From Deferrisoma camini S3R1 (GTDB lineage: Bacteria > Desulfobacterota > Deferrisomatia > Deferrisomatales > Deferrisomataceae): DNA of 64,000 bases. Of this stretch, positions 55,507 through 63,456 are shown one piece after another. Under the pieces are notes generated by a model. The model had not been told where the DNA came from, ran no database searches, and saw only the letters and a program-made list of their open reading frames with translations. The stretch spans positions 1,058,501-1,122,500 of the forward strand of contig NZ_JAFN01000001.1 of the NCBI RefSeq assembly GCF_000526155.1, given 5' to 3'. A program made the position numbers and the translations under genes. Position 1 is the stretch's first letter. Every line of letters starts with the position of its first letter.

Positions 55507-55851
55507 TTACCCTGCCTGGTTGCCCGGCCCCGCGGGGGATCGGGGGGACTTCCAGTGGGCCACGAGACGTCGGGCCTCCCTCTCCACCGCGGCCACGGCC
55601 TGCTCCTCCCCCGACTCCTCGGCCCGCCGGCAGGCCTCCGCCAGGGCCAACGCCCCCAGGTTCCGGGCCGCCCCCTTGATCCGGTGGGCCGCCGCCCGCC
55701 GACTCTCCGGGTCCGGGGCCTCCCGCAGGTCCGCCAGGTATCCCTCCAGGTCCACTAGAAAGCACCCCACCAGCTCCCCCAGGAACTCCCGGTCGCCCCC
55801 CACCCGCTCCAACGCCTGCTCCCAAGCCAGGATCACATCGCCGTCGCCCAC
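55507..55851 (-). CDS. Hpt-domain phosphotransfer protein
   Basis: A 114-residue single Hpt domain with the phospho-acceptor His in AAAHRIKGAARNLGALALAE. The helix pair FLGELVGCFLVDLEGYLADL precedes it. A GTG start at 55851 has GGAGG exactly 6 bases upstream; an ATG two codons earlier and a GTG at 55896 are less well placed. It likely shuttles phosphate to the receiver proteins downstream. No sensor kinase is in the window. Confidence 0.85.
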   Translation of the reverse strand: MGDGDVILAWEQALERVGGDREFLGELVGCFLVDLEGYLADLREAPDPESRRAAAHRIKGAARNLGALALAEACRRAEESGEEQAVAAVEREARRLVAHWKSPRSPAGPGNQAG

Positions 55852-55914
55852 ATCCATCCTCCACGCCGTCTCGTCGGGGTCTCCCGCTTCCCCCACGGAT
55901 CGGACCGGCTCCCC

Positions 55915-58164
55915 TCAAACTTGACCGGGGGCGGCGGGCAGATTCCAGCTCTGCCCGCTCTGAACCGCGGCCACAATCAGCAATCCGTAGAACAGCAGCG
56001 CTACTCTCGGTGCATCAATCGGACTGGAAGTCAGACCGAGTAAAAGAAAACCACAAATTGACACAAACCCAAGAAGGCATCCCCAAGAATCTCTCATGCC
56101 ACGCGCGCAAGTGAAAAGTGCGACTAGGGCAAGAAGTGCAAACCCTGCCAACCCGACCAGACCGAGATCGAAAAACACATTCAGATAAAGATTTTTGACA
56201 TGCCAGGGCAGGTGATCGTGATCGCTGTACAAGAACCATCCTTCGAGTCCGCGGTCAAACGACCCATTCCGTAGCACATTCCTCCCATCGGGGCCGATCA
56301 AAGCCACGTCGTCCACTTCGATCCATGCCCCTCGCCTGTGGAACCCCAGCTCGAACATGGGCGGCCACTGGGCCCACCATTTCCAGCCGCCGAAATTGCC
56401 CGTATCGATTGTGGACTCGACCCACACCCACGTTCCCGACGTGGTCTCGGCGACCACGTTTCGAGTCCGGTGCGGGTTGTACTCGTCGAGCAATAGATTT
56501 CGGCGCTCGATCTTTACGGGGAGCGTCGCCTTCTTGGCACCGGCGCGAACGCGGGCTCGGAACCGGTACTCCGTGTCGGGAAGAAAACGAACGCGCTGGC
56601 CAAGCAACAGGTACTGGGTGCCCCGCATCCGCAAAAACCGATTGCCTTCCTCCTCACGAATCACGTACGGCGCCGGTTGGGGTTCTTTCTGCACCACCGT
56701 TCGGTAGCGAGAAGGGAACGTGCCGAGCCCTCGGCCCCAGAGACGAGCTCCAGCATCCGGCTCCATGGCGGCGAGCACGTCCTCCCAATGCCCGATGCGT
56801 GTACGGAAGTCTTCCTTGGCCGCCGAAAAACGTGAGCTCATCAAATAGCCGCCCAGCATCGCCGATGCCAAAGCCAGAGCGACTGCGAGCCCAGCCCCGC
56901 CGAGGACGGTCGCCGGCTTCCAGGCTCGCCGAGGGCTCACGCGTACGAAGGCCGCCCCGAGGGTGACAAGCACCAAAGCCCCCCCCGAGGCGACAGCCAA
57001 GGAAAAAAGCAGGGAGTTCTCGACCCATCGGCTCGTCCAGGCTCCGTGGAAAACGACGTAACCGGAGAACAAGAGCAGAAGGATTCCAGCGCCTTGCCGC
57101 ACCCGCGGGGAAAACCGATCCCCGCCGGCGACCAAGACCTCGCCCCCCACGAACGCGAATGTCCCTCCGGCCAGCGCCAGGTATCCACCCTTGCGAAAGA
57201 GAAACGAGTAGGTGATGCCCTGGAGAATCGCCATGAGAGCCCAGCCTGTCAGGGCCCCACCCCCCGCACGGAACCGACCCGACCAAACAGAAGCCAGCAC
57301 GAACGCGACAGACATGAAGGCCACGACCGCATACGTCGTTCGAGTGAAACTGACCGCCACGGCGTATAGCAGCCCCAGCGCAGCCCCACCCGCTGCCGCC
57401 CGCCAAGCCCGTTTCCCGTCGGGACCAAATGCCTCCCCCAGCACGAACGGCCAGGAGAGCACGAGGTAGCCGTCGAACGCCGTGCCTCCGAGGTGCATCT
57501 CGGAGAACCATGCGGTGGCCCGGTACCGGTGCGTCACATCCAGCAGTCCGGAAAACGCCTCCCAGTAGGTGCTGGCCGCGGTCAAGTCGCCAAACACCCC
57601 CCGTTCCCATAACACGGCCACGGACACGACCGCGGCGCCGAGGACGAACCCCCGCGAGAGGGCCGCCCACACCCCGTCCCCCTCTGCCCGGACCGCGACC
57701 AGCCATCCGAGGCTGAACGCATACAGAGCAGCCTTGCCGACCCTCACCGCGTTCCACGCAGTTCCGTACCCGCCCAGGGCGTTTGCGTCCAGCGGAGGAA
57801 GGTCCGCCAGCGGTCGGGCGATTCCGAGCAACCAGATGAGGGCGACGAGCGAGGCCACGACGATGCCCAATCTTCCCCGCCTCGTACGCAACGGGTCCGA
57901 CCATAGAACCCCGCCGAGGACGCACAGGGCGGCTACGTCGAACTCGTCCGCCAGTACCCATCCCGACCAGGGTCCCAGATTCACCAGCGGCGCCACCGCA
58001 GCCAGAACCCCGAAAGACGAAGCTGGGAACCGTGCCGCCATCCCGGCGATACCCGCGCCCACAGCGACGAGCCACACGCCCCCCGCTGGATATCTCCACG
58101 CCAAGAGCAGGGCCGCCCCAACAACCGCCACCGCACCTATGCGCCTAGCCGTACGTAAAATCAC
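55915..58164 (-). CDS. O-antigen ligase/polymerase-like membrane protein with a large extracytoplasmic insert
   Basis: A 749-residue polytopic protein with 12 or more hydrophobic helices in the N-terminal 460 residues, as in Wzy/WaaL-type O-antigen polymerases and ligases. The stretch RIGHWEDVLAAM resembles the periplasmic Arg-containing loop. From about residue 500 to 665 is an insert that looks like a carbohydrate-binding or beta-sandwich domain (VLRNGSFDRGLEGWFLYSD). The membrane part then resumes with YLNVFFDLGLVGLAGFALLA. The GTG at 58164 overlaps the glycosyltransferase stop. Codon use from 56000 to 56200 is clearly less GC-rich than its neighbours, which suggests transfer. Confidence 0.78.
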   Translation of the reverse strand: MILRTARRIGAVAVVGAALLLAWRYPAGGVWLVAVGAGIAGMAARFPASSFGVLAAVAPLVNLGPWSGWVLADEFDVAALCVLGGVLWSDPLRTRRGRLGIVVASLVALIWLLGIARPLADLPPLDANALGGYGTAWNAVRVGKAALYAFSLGWLVAVRAEGDGVWAALSRGFVLGAAVVSVAVLWERGVFGDLTAASTYWEAFSGLLDVTHRYRATAWFSEMHLGGTAFDGYLVLSWPFVLGEAFGPDGKRAWRAAAGGAALGLLYAVAVSFTRTTYAVVAFMSVAFVLASVWSGRFRAGGGALTGWALMAILQGITYSFLFRKGGYLALAGGTFAFVGGEVLVAGGDRFSPRVRQGAGILLLLFSGYVVFHGAWTSRWVENSLLFSLAVASGGALVLVTLGAAFVRVSPRRAWKPATVLGGAGLAVALALASAMLGGYLMSSRFSAAKEDFRTRIGHWEDVLAAMEPDAGARLWGRGLGTFPSRYRTVVQKEPQPAPYVIREEEGNRFLRMRGTQYLLLGQRVRFLPDTEYRFRARVRAGAKKATLPVKIERRNLLLDEYNPHRTRNVVAETTSGTWVWVESTIDTGNFGGWKWWAQWPPMFELGFHRRGAWIEVDDVALIGPDGRNVLRNGSFDRGLEGWFLYSDHDHLPWHVKNLYLNVFFDLGLVGLAGFALLALVALFTCARGMRDSWGCLLGFVSICGFLLLGLTSSPIDAPRVALLFYGLLIVAAVQSGQSWNLPAAPGQV

Positions 58165-59300
58165 GCACCTTCCTCCGCCCCGCAGGAAGACGCTCGCGCC
58201 TTGCCACCGCCCCCCCATATCCGCTTCCACACCCCCTCGTACCCCGCCACCATGGCGGGGATGGAGAACCGCGCCTCCACGAGTTTCCTTCCGGCCCGGC
58301 CGTGGGCCCGGGCCCGGTCCGGGTGGAGGGCGTATCCCGCCAGTCCCTGGCCCAGGGCCTCGGCGTTGCCCGGGGGCATCAGGGTGCCGGTCTGCCCGTC
58401 CTTCACCAGCTCGGGGTTCCCCCCGACGCGGGTGGCCACCACGGGCAGTCCGGTGGCCATGGCCTCGAGGATGGTGTTCGAGATGCCCTCGTTCCGGGAG
58501 CACAGCACGAACACGTCCAGCGCCCGCAGGATCTCGGGCACGTCCGCCCGGTCGCCCAGGAAGATCACCCCCTCACCTGCGACGGATTCGAGCCGCCCCC
58601 TCTCCGGGCCGTCCCCCACCACCACGAGCCGGGCGTCGGGCACCTTGTCCCGCAGCCGGGCGAAGGCCTGGAACAGGGTGGGGTGGTCCTTGATGGGGTC
58701 CAACCGGCCCACGATCCCGGCCACGAACGCCTCGCCAGGAATGCCGAGCTCCGCCCGGACGCGCTCGCCGGAGCCCGGACGAAACACGTCGGTGTCCACC
58801 CCGTTGTAGATCTGGGTCACGGGCCGGCCCACCCGGATCTCCTCCACGAGCCAGCCCTCGATGGCCCGGGAGACGCAGGTGTATTCCCGCACCCAGCGGG
58901 CCAGCAGGCGCCGGATGCGCACCCGCTTGGGGCTTCGGCCGTCGGGGTCGTCCATGCCCCACCCGTGCTCGCCGTGCACCACGTTGCGGATGCCGGCCAA
59001 CCGCGCCGCGATGATCCCGTCCATGCCGGGCCAGTTGCGGGTGTGGACCACGTCGGGCCGGAGCTCCTTCAGAATCCGCCTCAACTTGATGATGCTACGG
59101 ATGGAATTTCCTGGGGGTTTTCTCAGCTCCACCACGTCGGTTCCCGGGGGCAGCAATCGCTCCGACGCCCCGGACACGGTGAGGCACACGATGGAGTGAC
59201 GAAACCCCTCCGACCCGTGCCGCACCACCGTGGCGATCCCCTTCTCAAGGCCACCGGTACCGAAAGAGTAGAGCACGTGCACTACTTTTATATTGGCCAC
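58161..59300 (-). CDS. GT4-family glycosyltransferase
   Basis: A 379-residue retaining GT-B glycosyltransferase. GGLEKGIATVV is the N-terminal Gly loop and QIYNGVDTDVFRP lies in the linker. GIVGRLDPIKDHPTLFQAF starts the C-terminal domain, and RNEGISNTILEAMATGLPVV is the EX7E nucleotide-sugar motif. It probably adds a sugar to an extracellular polysaccharide or O-antigen. The only full-length start is a GTG at 59300, which lies inside a CTGTGGCCAAT repeat unit, with no ribosome-binding site visible. A GTG a few codons further on (HVLYSFGTGG) is an alternative. Confidence 0.88.
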   Translation of the reverse strand: MANIKVVHVLYSFGTGGLEKGIATVVRHGSEGFRHSIVCLTVSGASERLLPPGTDVVELRKPPGNSIRSIIKLRRILKELRPDVVHTRNWPGMDGIIAARLAGIRNVVHGEHGWGMDDPDGRSPKRVRIRRLLARWVREYTCVSRAIEGWLVEEIRVGRPVTQIYNGVDTDVFRPGSGERVRAELGIPGEAFVAGIVGRLDPIKDHPTLFQAFARLRDKVPDARLVVVGDGPERGRLESVAGEGVIFLGDRADVPEILRALDVFVLCSRNEGISNTILEAMATGLPVVATRVGGNPELVKDGQTGTLMPPGNAEALGQGLAGYALHPDRARAHGRAGRKLVEARFSIPAMVAGYEGVWKRIWGGGGKARASSCGAEEGA

Positions 59301-60606
59301 AGATTCACACAGATGAACACAGATAAGCTTTGAGTGTTTTGGTCTTCATACGAAACGATGCGAGCAAAACGCCGGTCTCTACAATCACTGCAGTCAAAGA
59401 CCACTACAAACACAGAAGAACAGATTTCTTTTCAAACCAACACACAATCTGTGTCGATCTGTGCAAACCTGTGGCTAAAACACGATTCTTATATCAGCCA
59501 CAGATCCCCACAGATGGACACAGATCTTCCCCATTGGACAGTCTAGACTGAGCGCACAAATACCAGTAACGGCAAAAATAACCGCAAAAACACCTTGCCG
59601 TTCTCCCAGAACAACGACCCTGCCATTAACATTCAAACTCTTTCAAACACCAAAATCTGTGGGCATCTGTGGAAATCTGTGGCTAAAACACCAACCTCTT
59701 GATCTGCGGCCTCGGGCCGAAGTTGAGTATCAAGCCCACGCGTATCCCCGTCGCCTTCAGGTAGTTCAACAGTTGCGCCTCGTGCTCCGGGGCGATCGTC
59801 TTGACGGCCTTGACCTCCACGATCACGCTGCCATTCACCACAAGGTCTGCGAAGTACTGCCCGACACACGTCCCCTTGTACTCCACCTCTAGAGCCGGTT
59901 GTTGCTCGGCGCTCACCCCTCGTTCCAGCAGTTCTGCCATCAGGGCGTTCTCGTAGACCTTCTCGAGAAAACCGTACCCCAAAGTGTTGTACACTTCATA
60001 GAATGCGGCAATAACCTTATCAGTAAGGTCCACATACATGTACTGCATGGGCATCTTCCACTCTGGCCACAGACCACACAGATAAACACAGATATTTCAG
60101 TTGGCTGCTTCACTCCGCACAGACAAATTATCAGCAACAGCAAGAACGATAACAAGAACTCCCTTGCCGCCTTTCCACAAACAACGGCTCAACCACTCAT
60201 CTTCACAGACACCCATACAAGCTAAACAAAAAAATCTATGGAGAACCGTGCAAACTTGCGACCAAAACACGATCCTTGCATTAGCCACAGATCCACCTAA
60301 ATAGCACAGAAACTGCGTTACGAACCCAAGCACAGATCGGCCGTCGATTGTTGTATACGACAATACAATCGTTCACGACACAATAGGAACAAATACCAGA
60401 AACACAAATCTGTGTTCATCTGTGTCCATCTGTGGCCAAGCAACAAAACATGACCATCAATATTAGCCACAGATCCACACAGATTTGCACTGGTACAACT
60501 CCGCATTTCGCCCCCGCCAGAAACTTGATCTTAATAGTTTACCGAACTTACCAGAAAACAGACCGCCAAACCTAATCTGTGGCCGTCTGTGTTTATCTGT
60601 GGCTAA
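59283..60606. repeat. AT-rich region of inverted CACAGAT arrays around the GxxExxY gene
   Basis: Repeat units CACAGAT-N4 are arranged as inverted pairs. Plus-strand forms (GCCACAGATTCACACAGATG) occur at 59294-59326, 59500-59526, 60064-60093, 60283-60312 and 60464-60486. Reverse forms (ATCTGTGTCGATCTGTGC) occur at 59448-59478, 59655-59688, 60408-60436 and 60572-60604. Their inner edges are mostly TTTTAGCC or GGCTAAAA. The region is strikingly AT-rich next to about 70 percent GC neighbours. Besides the GxxExxY gene I see no credible gene at 59301-59682 or 60049-60592. Confidence 0.85.
59683..60048 (-). CDS. GxxExxY-family protein (PD-(D/E)XK nuclease-like)
   Basis: A 121-residue protein of the GxxExxY family. 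The namesake motif is GFLEKVYENAL near residue 26. The Asp of CVGQYFADLVV and the ExK of VIVEVKAV match the D...ExK active-site pattern of the PD-(D/E)XK fold, so nuclease activity is possible but unproven. NYLKATGIRVGLILNFG is the typical C-terminus. The ATG at 60048 has GGAAG 6 bases upstream; an ATG two codons earlier is possible. Its TAG is the first codon of a TAGCCACAGAT repeat, and another array begins about 15 bases upstream, in inverted orientation. Confidence 0.85.
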   Translation of the reverse strand: MQYMYVDLTDKVIAAFYEVYNTLGYGFLEKVYENALMAELLERGVSAEQQPALEVEYKGTCVGQYFADLVVNGSVIVEVKAVKTIAPEHEAQLLNYLKATGIRVGLILNFGPRPQIKRLVF

Positions 60607-62599
60607 ACCTCCCCGCCCACAAGTTGAGCATCATCACGATCCACAGTTCGGTGGCGTAGTTGCGCAGGCCGTTTTGGTGCTCCTTCCAGATCCGCTCCAG
60701 CCGGTCCTGGCGGAAGTACAGGCGGCTCGCCTCGCCGTCCAGGATCAGACCCCGGGCGTAGTCCTTGAGCTCGCCCCGCAGCCACTCCAGGATCGGCACC
60801 CCGAACCCCATCTTCCTCCGGTACAGGATGTCGTCGGGCAGGTGGCGCTTAAGGGCCTTTTTGAAGATGTGCTTTCCGTCGAGCCCCACGAGCTTCAGGC
60901 GCGAAGGGATCCGGGCCACGTACTCCATGAACTCGTGGTCCAGGATCGGGCAGCGCACCTCCAGCGACACCGCCATGCTGGCCCGGTCCACCTTGGTGAG
61001 GATGTCGCCGCACAGGTAGGTCTGGATGTCCAGGTACTGGATCCTGGATAGGTGGTCCTCGGCCGGGGCCCGGCGGTAGATCTCGTAGAACAGGTCCCGG
61101 GTTTCGTAGCCACCCAGGGCCTCCAGCACCTCCGGCTTGAGCAGCGCCCGTTTCGCGTCCTCGTAAAAGGCGCTCACCGAAAAGAAGTACGCGTCCTCCG
61201 GGTCGCGGGCCACATTCGAAATGAAGGCCTTGCCCCGGAAGATCTGGGGCAGGTAGTCCGCCTTGGGGTAGAGCCTCCCCAGGCCGCCGAACACGGGTCT
61301 TCGCAGGGGCCGGGGCACCAGGTTGCGCACCAGGTTCTCCCGGGCGTCCATGTAGTAGCGCCGGTACCCGGCGAAGTTCTCATCCCCGCCGTCGCCGGAG
61401 AGGGAGACCGTGACGTTCTGCCGGGCGGTGCGCGACACGTAGTACGTGGGCACGGCCGACGAGTCCGCGAACGGCTCGTCGTAGTGCCAGGCCAGCTCCT
61501 CGATGACCGGGATGGCTTCGGGGGTCACGTGGAACTCGTGGTGGTCGGTGCGAAACAGCTCCGCCACCCGCCGCGCGTACTCGGCCTCGTTGTACTGGGC
61601 CACGCTGAACGAGATGGAGTTCGTGAGCACCGGGCGGCCGTCGGAGGCCCGGGCCATCAGGGCCACCACGGCCGAGGAGTCCACGCCTCCCGACAGGAAC
61701 GCCCCGAGCGGCACGTCACTGATCATCCGAAGCCGGGTGGCCTCGTCCAGGATGCCCAGGAGCTCCTCCATCATCCGCTCCTCGGGCAGGTCGTGGCACG
61801 GGGTGAACGCGAGGTCCCAGTACCGGCGGACCTCGAACGCGTCGGCCGTGACCAGGGCGTAGTGGGCCGGGGGGAGCTTTCGGATCGACCGGAAGATGCT
61901 TTTGGGCGAGGGCACGTACAGGAGCGACAGGTAGTCCGACAGCGCGGTCAGGTCCACGTCCCGGTCCACCCCCGGAGCCTCCAAGATCGCCTTGATTTCC
62001 GAGCCGAACACCAGCCGCTCGTCGTCCACCAAGTAATAGAGCGGCTTTTTGCCCACCCGGTCCCGGACGAGCCACAGCACCTGCTTTCGCTCGTCCCACA
62101 GGGCGATCGCAAACATCCCCCGGAACCGCTGCACCGCGCCCTCGCCCCACTCCTCCCAGGCGTGCACGATGGTCTCGGTGTCGGAGTGGGTGCGGAACCG
62201 GTGGCCCTTGGCCTCCAGCTCCTTCTTCAAGGACTGGAAGTTGTAGACCTCGCCGTTGAACGCCACCCAAACCGTGCCGTCCTCGTTGGCGAGGGGCTGC
62301 TGGCCGGTGGAAAGGTCGATGATGGACAGCCGCCGGTGGCCGAGGCCCACGTGGCCCGGTCCGGCCGTTGATCGTAAATCGTGAATCGTGAATCGTGAAT
62401 CGTTGGGACGTTGGTAGGACGCCGGGCTTCCCAGCTTCCCAGCCTCCCAGCCTCCCAGCGCGTCAACGGGCGGACGCCCGTTGACGAAGTACCCCTCCTC
62501 GTCGGGCCCCCGGTGGGTCAGGGTCCGGGTCATCCGGACCAGCACCTCGGGGTCGACGGGCGAGCCGTTGCGATGGAACAGACCTGCAATGCCGCACAT
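60593..62599 (-). CDS. asnB: Glutamine-hydrolysing asparagine synthase-type amidotransferase with an in-frame repeat insertion
   Basis: A 668-residue class II amidotransferase. Cys2 (MCGIAGLFHRNG) is the glutaminase nucleophile. GHRRLSIIDLSTGQQPLANE and FNGEVYN complete the N-terminal domain. The synthetase domain has the PP-loop FLSGGVDSSAV and LSGDGGDENFAGYRRY. About 35 residues between GYFVNG and VGLGHRRLS are unlike any AsnB: their codons are made of repeat words (62370-62460). The C-terminal FSHR and stop come from a TTTAGCCACAGATAA repeat. The neighbouring glycosyltransferase and ligase/polymerase suggest a polysaccharide or peptide-modification role. Confidence 0.9.
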   Translation of the reverse strand: MCGIAGLFHRNGSPVDPEVLVRMTRTLTHRGPDEEGYFVNGRPPVDALGGWEAGKLGSPASYQRPNDSRFTIHDLRSTAGPGHVGLGHRRLSIIDLSTGQQPLANEDGTVWVAFNGEVYNFQSLKKELEAKGHRFRTHSDTETIVHAWEEWGEGAVQRFRGMFAIALWDERKQVLWLVRDRVGKKPLYYLVDDERLVFGSEIKAILEAPGVDRDVDLTALSDYLSLLYVPSPKSIFRSIRKLPPAHYALVTADAFEVRRYWDLAFTPCHDLPEERMMEELLGILDEATRLRMISDVPLGAFLSGGVDSSAVVALMARASDGRPVLTNSISFSVAQYNEAEYARRVAELFRTDHHEFHVTPEAIPVIEELAWHYDEPFADSSAVPTYYVSRTARQNVTVSLSGDGGDENFAGYRRYYMDARENLVRNLVPRPLRRPVFGGLGRLYPKADYLPQIFRGKAFISNVARDPEDAYFFSVSAFYEDAKRALLKPEVLEALGGYETRDLFYEIYRRAPAEDHLSRIQYLDIQTYLCGDILTKVDRASMAVSLEVRCPILDHEFMEYVARIPSRLKLVGLDGKHIFKKALKRHLPDDILYRRKMGFGVPILEWLRGELKDYARGLILDGEASRLYFRQDRLERIWKEHQNGLRNYATELWIVMMLNLWAGRFSHR
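62370..62460. repeat. Mixed word array inside the asnB coding region
   Basis: GATCGTAAATCGTGAATCG-type words (62370-62404), TTGGGACGTTGGTAGGACG (62403-62421) and GCTTCCCAGCTTCCCAGC/CTCCCAGC words (62426-62459) follow one another, as in intergenic arrays elsewhere. They keep the asnB frame open for 30 codons. Confidence 0.85.
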
Positions 62600-62700
62600 G
62601 GAAACTCCGCTTTTAGGCTGGGAAGCTAGAAAGCTAGAAGGCTGGGAGGCGGAACGGCTTTTGGCCTCCTCGCCTCCCAGCCTTCCAACGTCCTAGCCGA
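62600..62700. repeat. AGGCTGGGAAGCTAG word array upstream of asnB
   Basis: TAGGCTGGGAAGCTAGAAAGC words (62613-62650) and the reverse form CTCGCCTCCCAGCCTTCC (62668-62685), then AACGTCCTAGCC. They separate asnB from the toxin-antitoxin pair. Confidence 0.7.
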
Positions 62701-62701
62701 C

Positions 62702-62971
62702 TCACCCTCCGCGATACACCTCTCGGCGGGGACCGATACGGACCACCAGCACGACGAGCCTCTCGTCCTCGATCCTTGCGACGATCCGGTAGGGCCCCAC
62801 ACGGTACCGCCACAGCTCGTGAAGCTTCCCCGTCAGCGGGGCACCCAACGAGCGGGGGTCGTCCAGGGTCGACAGGCGTTCGAGGTACTTCCGAATCCGG
62901 TTCCGGGAGGGCGGATCCAGCCCCCTGACATCCTTCCGGGCGGACGCCAGGTACTCAATCGTCCAGCCCAT
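62702..62971 (-). CDS. RelE/ParE-family toxin
   Basis: An 89-residue toxin-fold protein. WTIEYLASARKDVRGLDP is the first strand and helix, KLHELWRYRVGPYRIVARI the central Arg-rich strand pair, and VVLVVRIGPRREVYR the last strand. RelE-type toxins cut mRNA in the ribosome and ParE types act on gyrase; the conserved Arg-Tyr pattern fits the RelE side better. The ATG at 62971 overlaps the antitoxin gene by 17 bases. Confidence 0.88.
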   Translation of the reverse strand: MGWTIEYLASARKDVRGLDPPSRNRIRKYLERLSTLDDPRSLGAPLTGKLHELWRYRVGPYRIVARIEDERLVVLVVRIGPRREVYRGG

Positions 62972-63179
62972 CCCAGAAGTCCTCGTGCGAGACGATCAAG
63001 TCCTTGCCCGCTCGGAGGTCCTCCAGGCGCTTCTCTGCAAGGTACACGTCTTCCAGATCGTCCAGATACCGCTTCAGGGCCTCGCGCACGTAATACCCCT
63101 TGGGACGGGCGGTCATCTCGGCCAGGCGGTTGAGGCGGGCCTGAAGATCCTCGGGCAGCCGGAGCGAGAGCATTCCCAT
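62955..63179 (-). CDS. Ribbon-helix-helix antitoxin
   Basis: A 74-residue partner of the RelE-like toxin. LSLRLPEDLQARLNRLAEMT is the ribbon and first helix of the DinJ/RelB-CopG-like fold, and KGYYVREALKRYLDDLEDVY the second. The C-terminal acidic stretch would wrap the toxin. The ATG at 63179 has GGAGAACC upstream; earlier in-frame starts fall in non-conserved sequence. Confidence 0.85.
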   Translation of the reverse strand: MGMLSLRLPEDLQARLNRLAEMTARPKGYYVREALKRYLDDLEDVYLAEKRLEDLRAGKDLIVSHEDFWDGLDD

Positions 63180-63245
63180 GGTTCTCCTCCCAGTCGGTTT
63201 TCGGGGGTACCCAGGGAGAATACATGTATTACACCCGCTCGGCAA

Positions 63246-63440
63246 TCAGCCGTCGAACGGAAGGCCGTGCGGACGCTGGGACGCTCGGACGGGGCAAAGG
63301 CCGTGAATCGTGAAGCCGGGAATGGGTCCAACTGCCGCCGGTCGTCGGTCGTCGATCGTGAGCGGCCGGAGCTCAACGACCAACGACCAACGGCCTTTGG
63401 CCTTCCAGCTTTTCAGCCACAGATATACACGGATCGGCAC
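63246..63440. repeat. Word arrays between the two toxin-antitoxin modules
   Basis: GCGGACGCTGGGACGCTCGG (63269-63288), CCGTGAATCGTGAAGCC (63300-63316), GGTCGTCGGTCGTCGATCGTG and CAACGACCAACGACC words (63343-63390), and CAGCCACAGATATACACGG (63414-63432) lie here. No gene is seen. Confidence 0.7.
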
Positions 63441-63456
63441 GGATGGACACCCAAGC

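Noticed and set aside
59330-59551. Possible small genes in the AT-rich repeat region (also 60101-60363)
   Set aside because: The frames are made of the CACAGAT repeat words, lack ribosome-binding sites and resemble no protein. Only the GxxExxY gene has family motifs.
59283-60606. CRISPR array in the CACAGAT region
   Set aside because: Units are only 10-11 bases with no uniform 25-40 base repeats or spacers, they occur in both orientations, and there are no cas genes.
62345-62470. asnB as a pseudogene because of the odd insert
   Set aside because: The frame is intact over the full length and the catalytic Cys, PP-loop and C-terminal motifs are all present. The insert is in frame.
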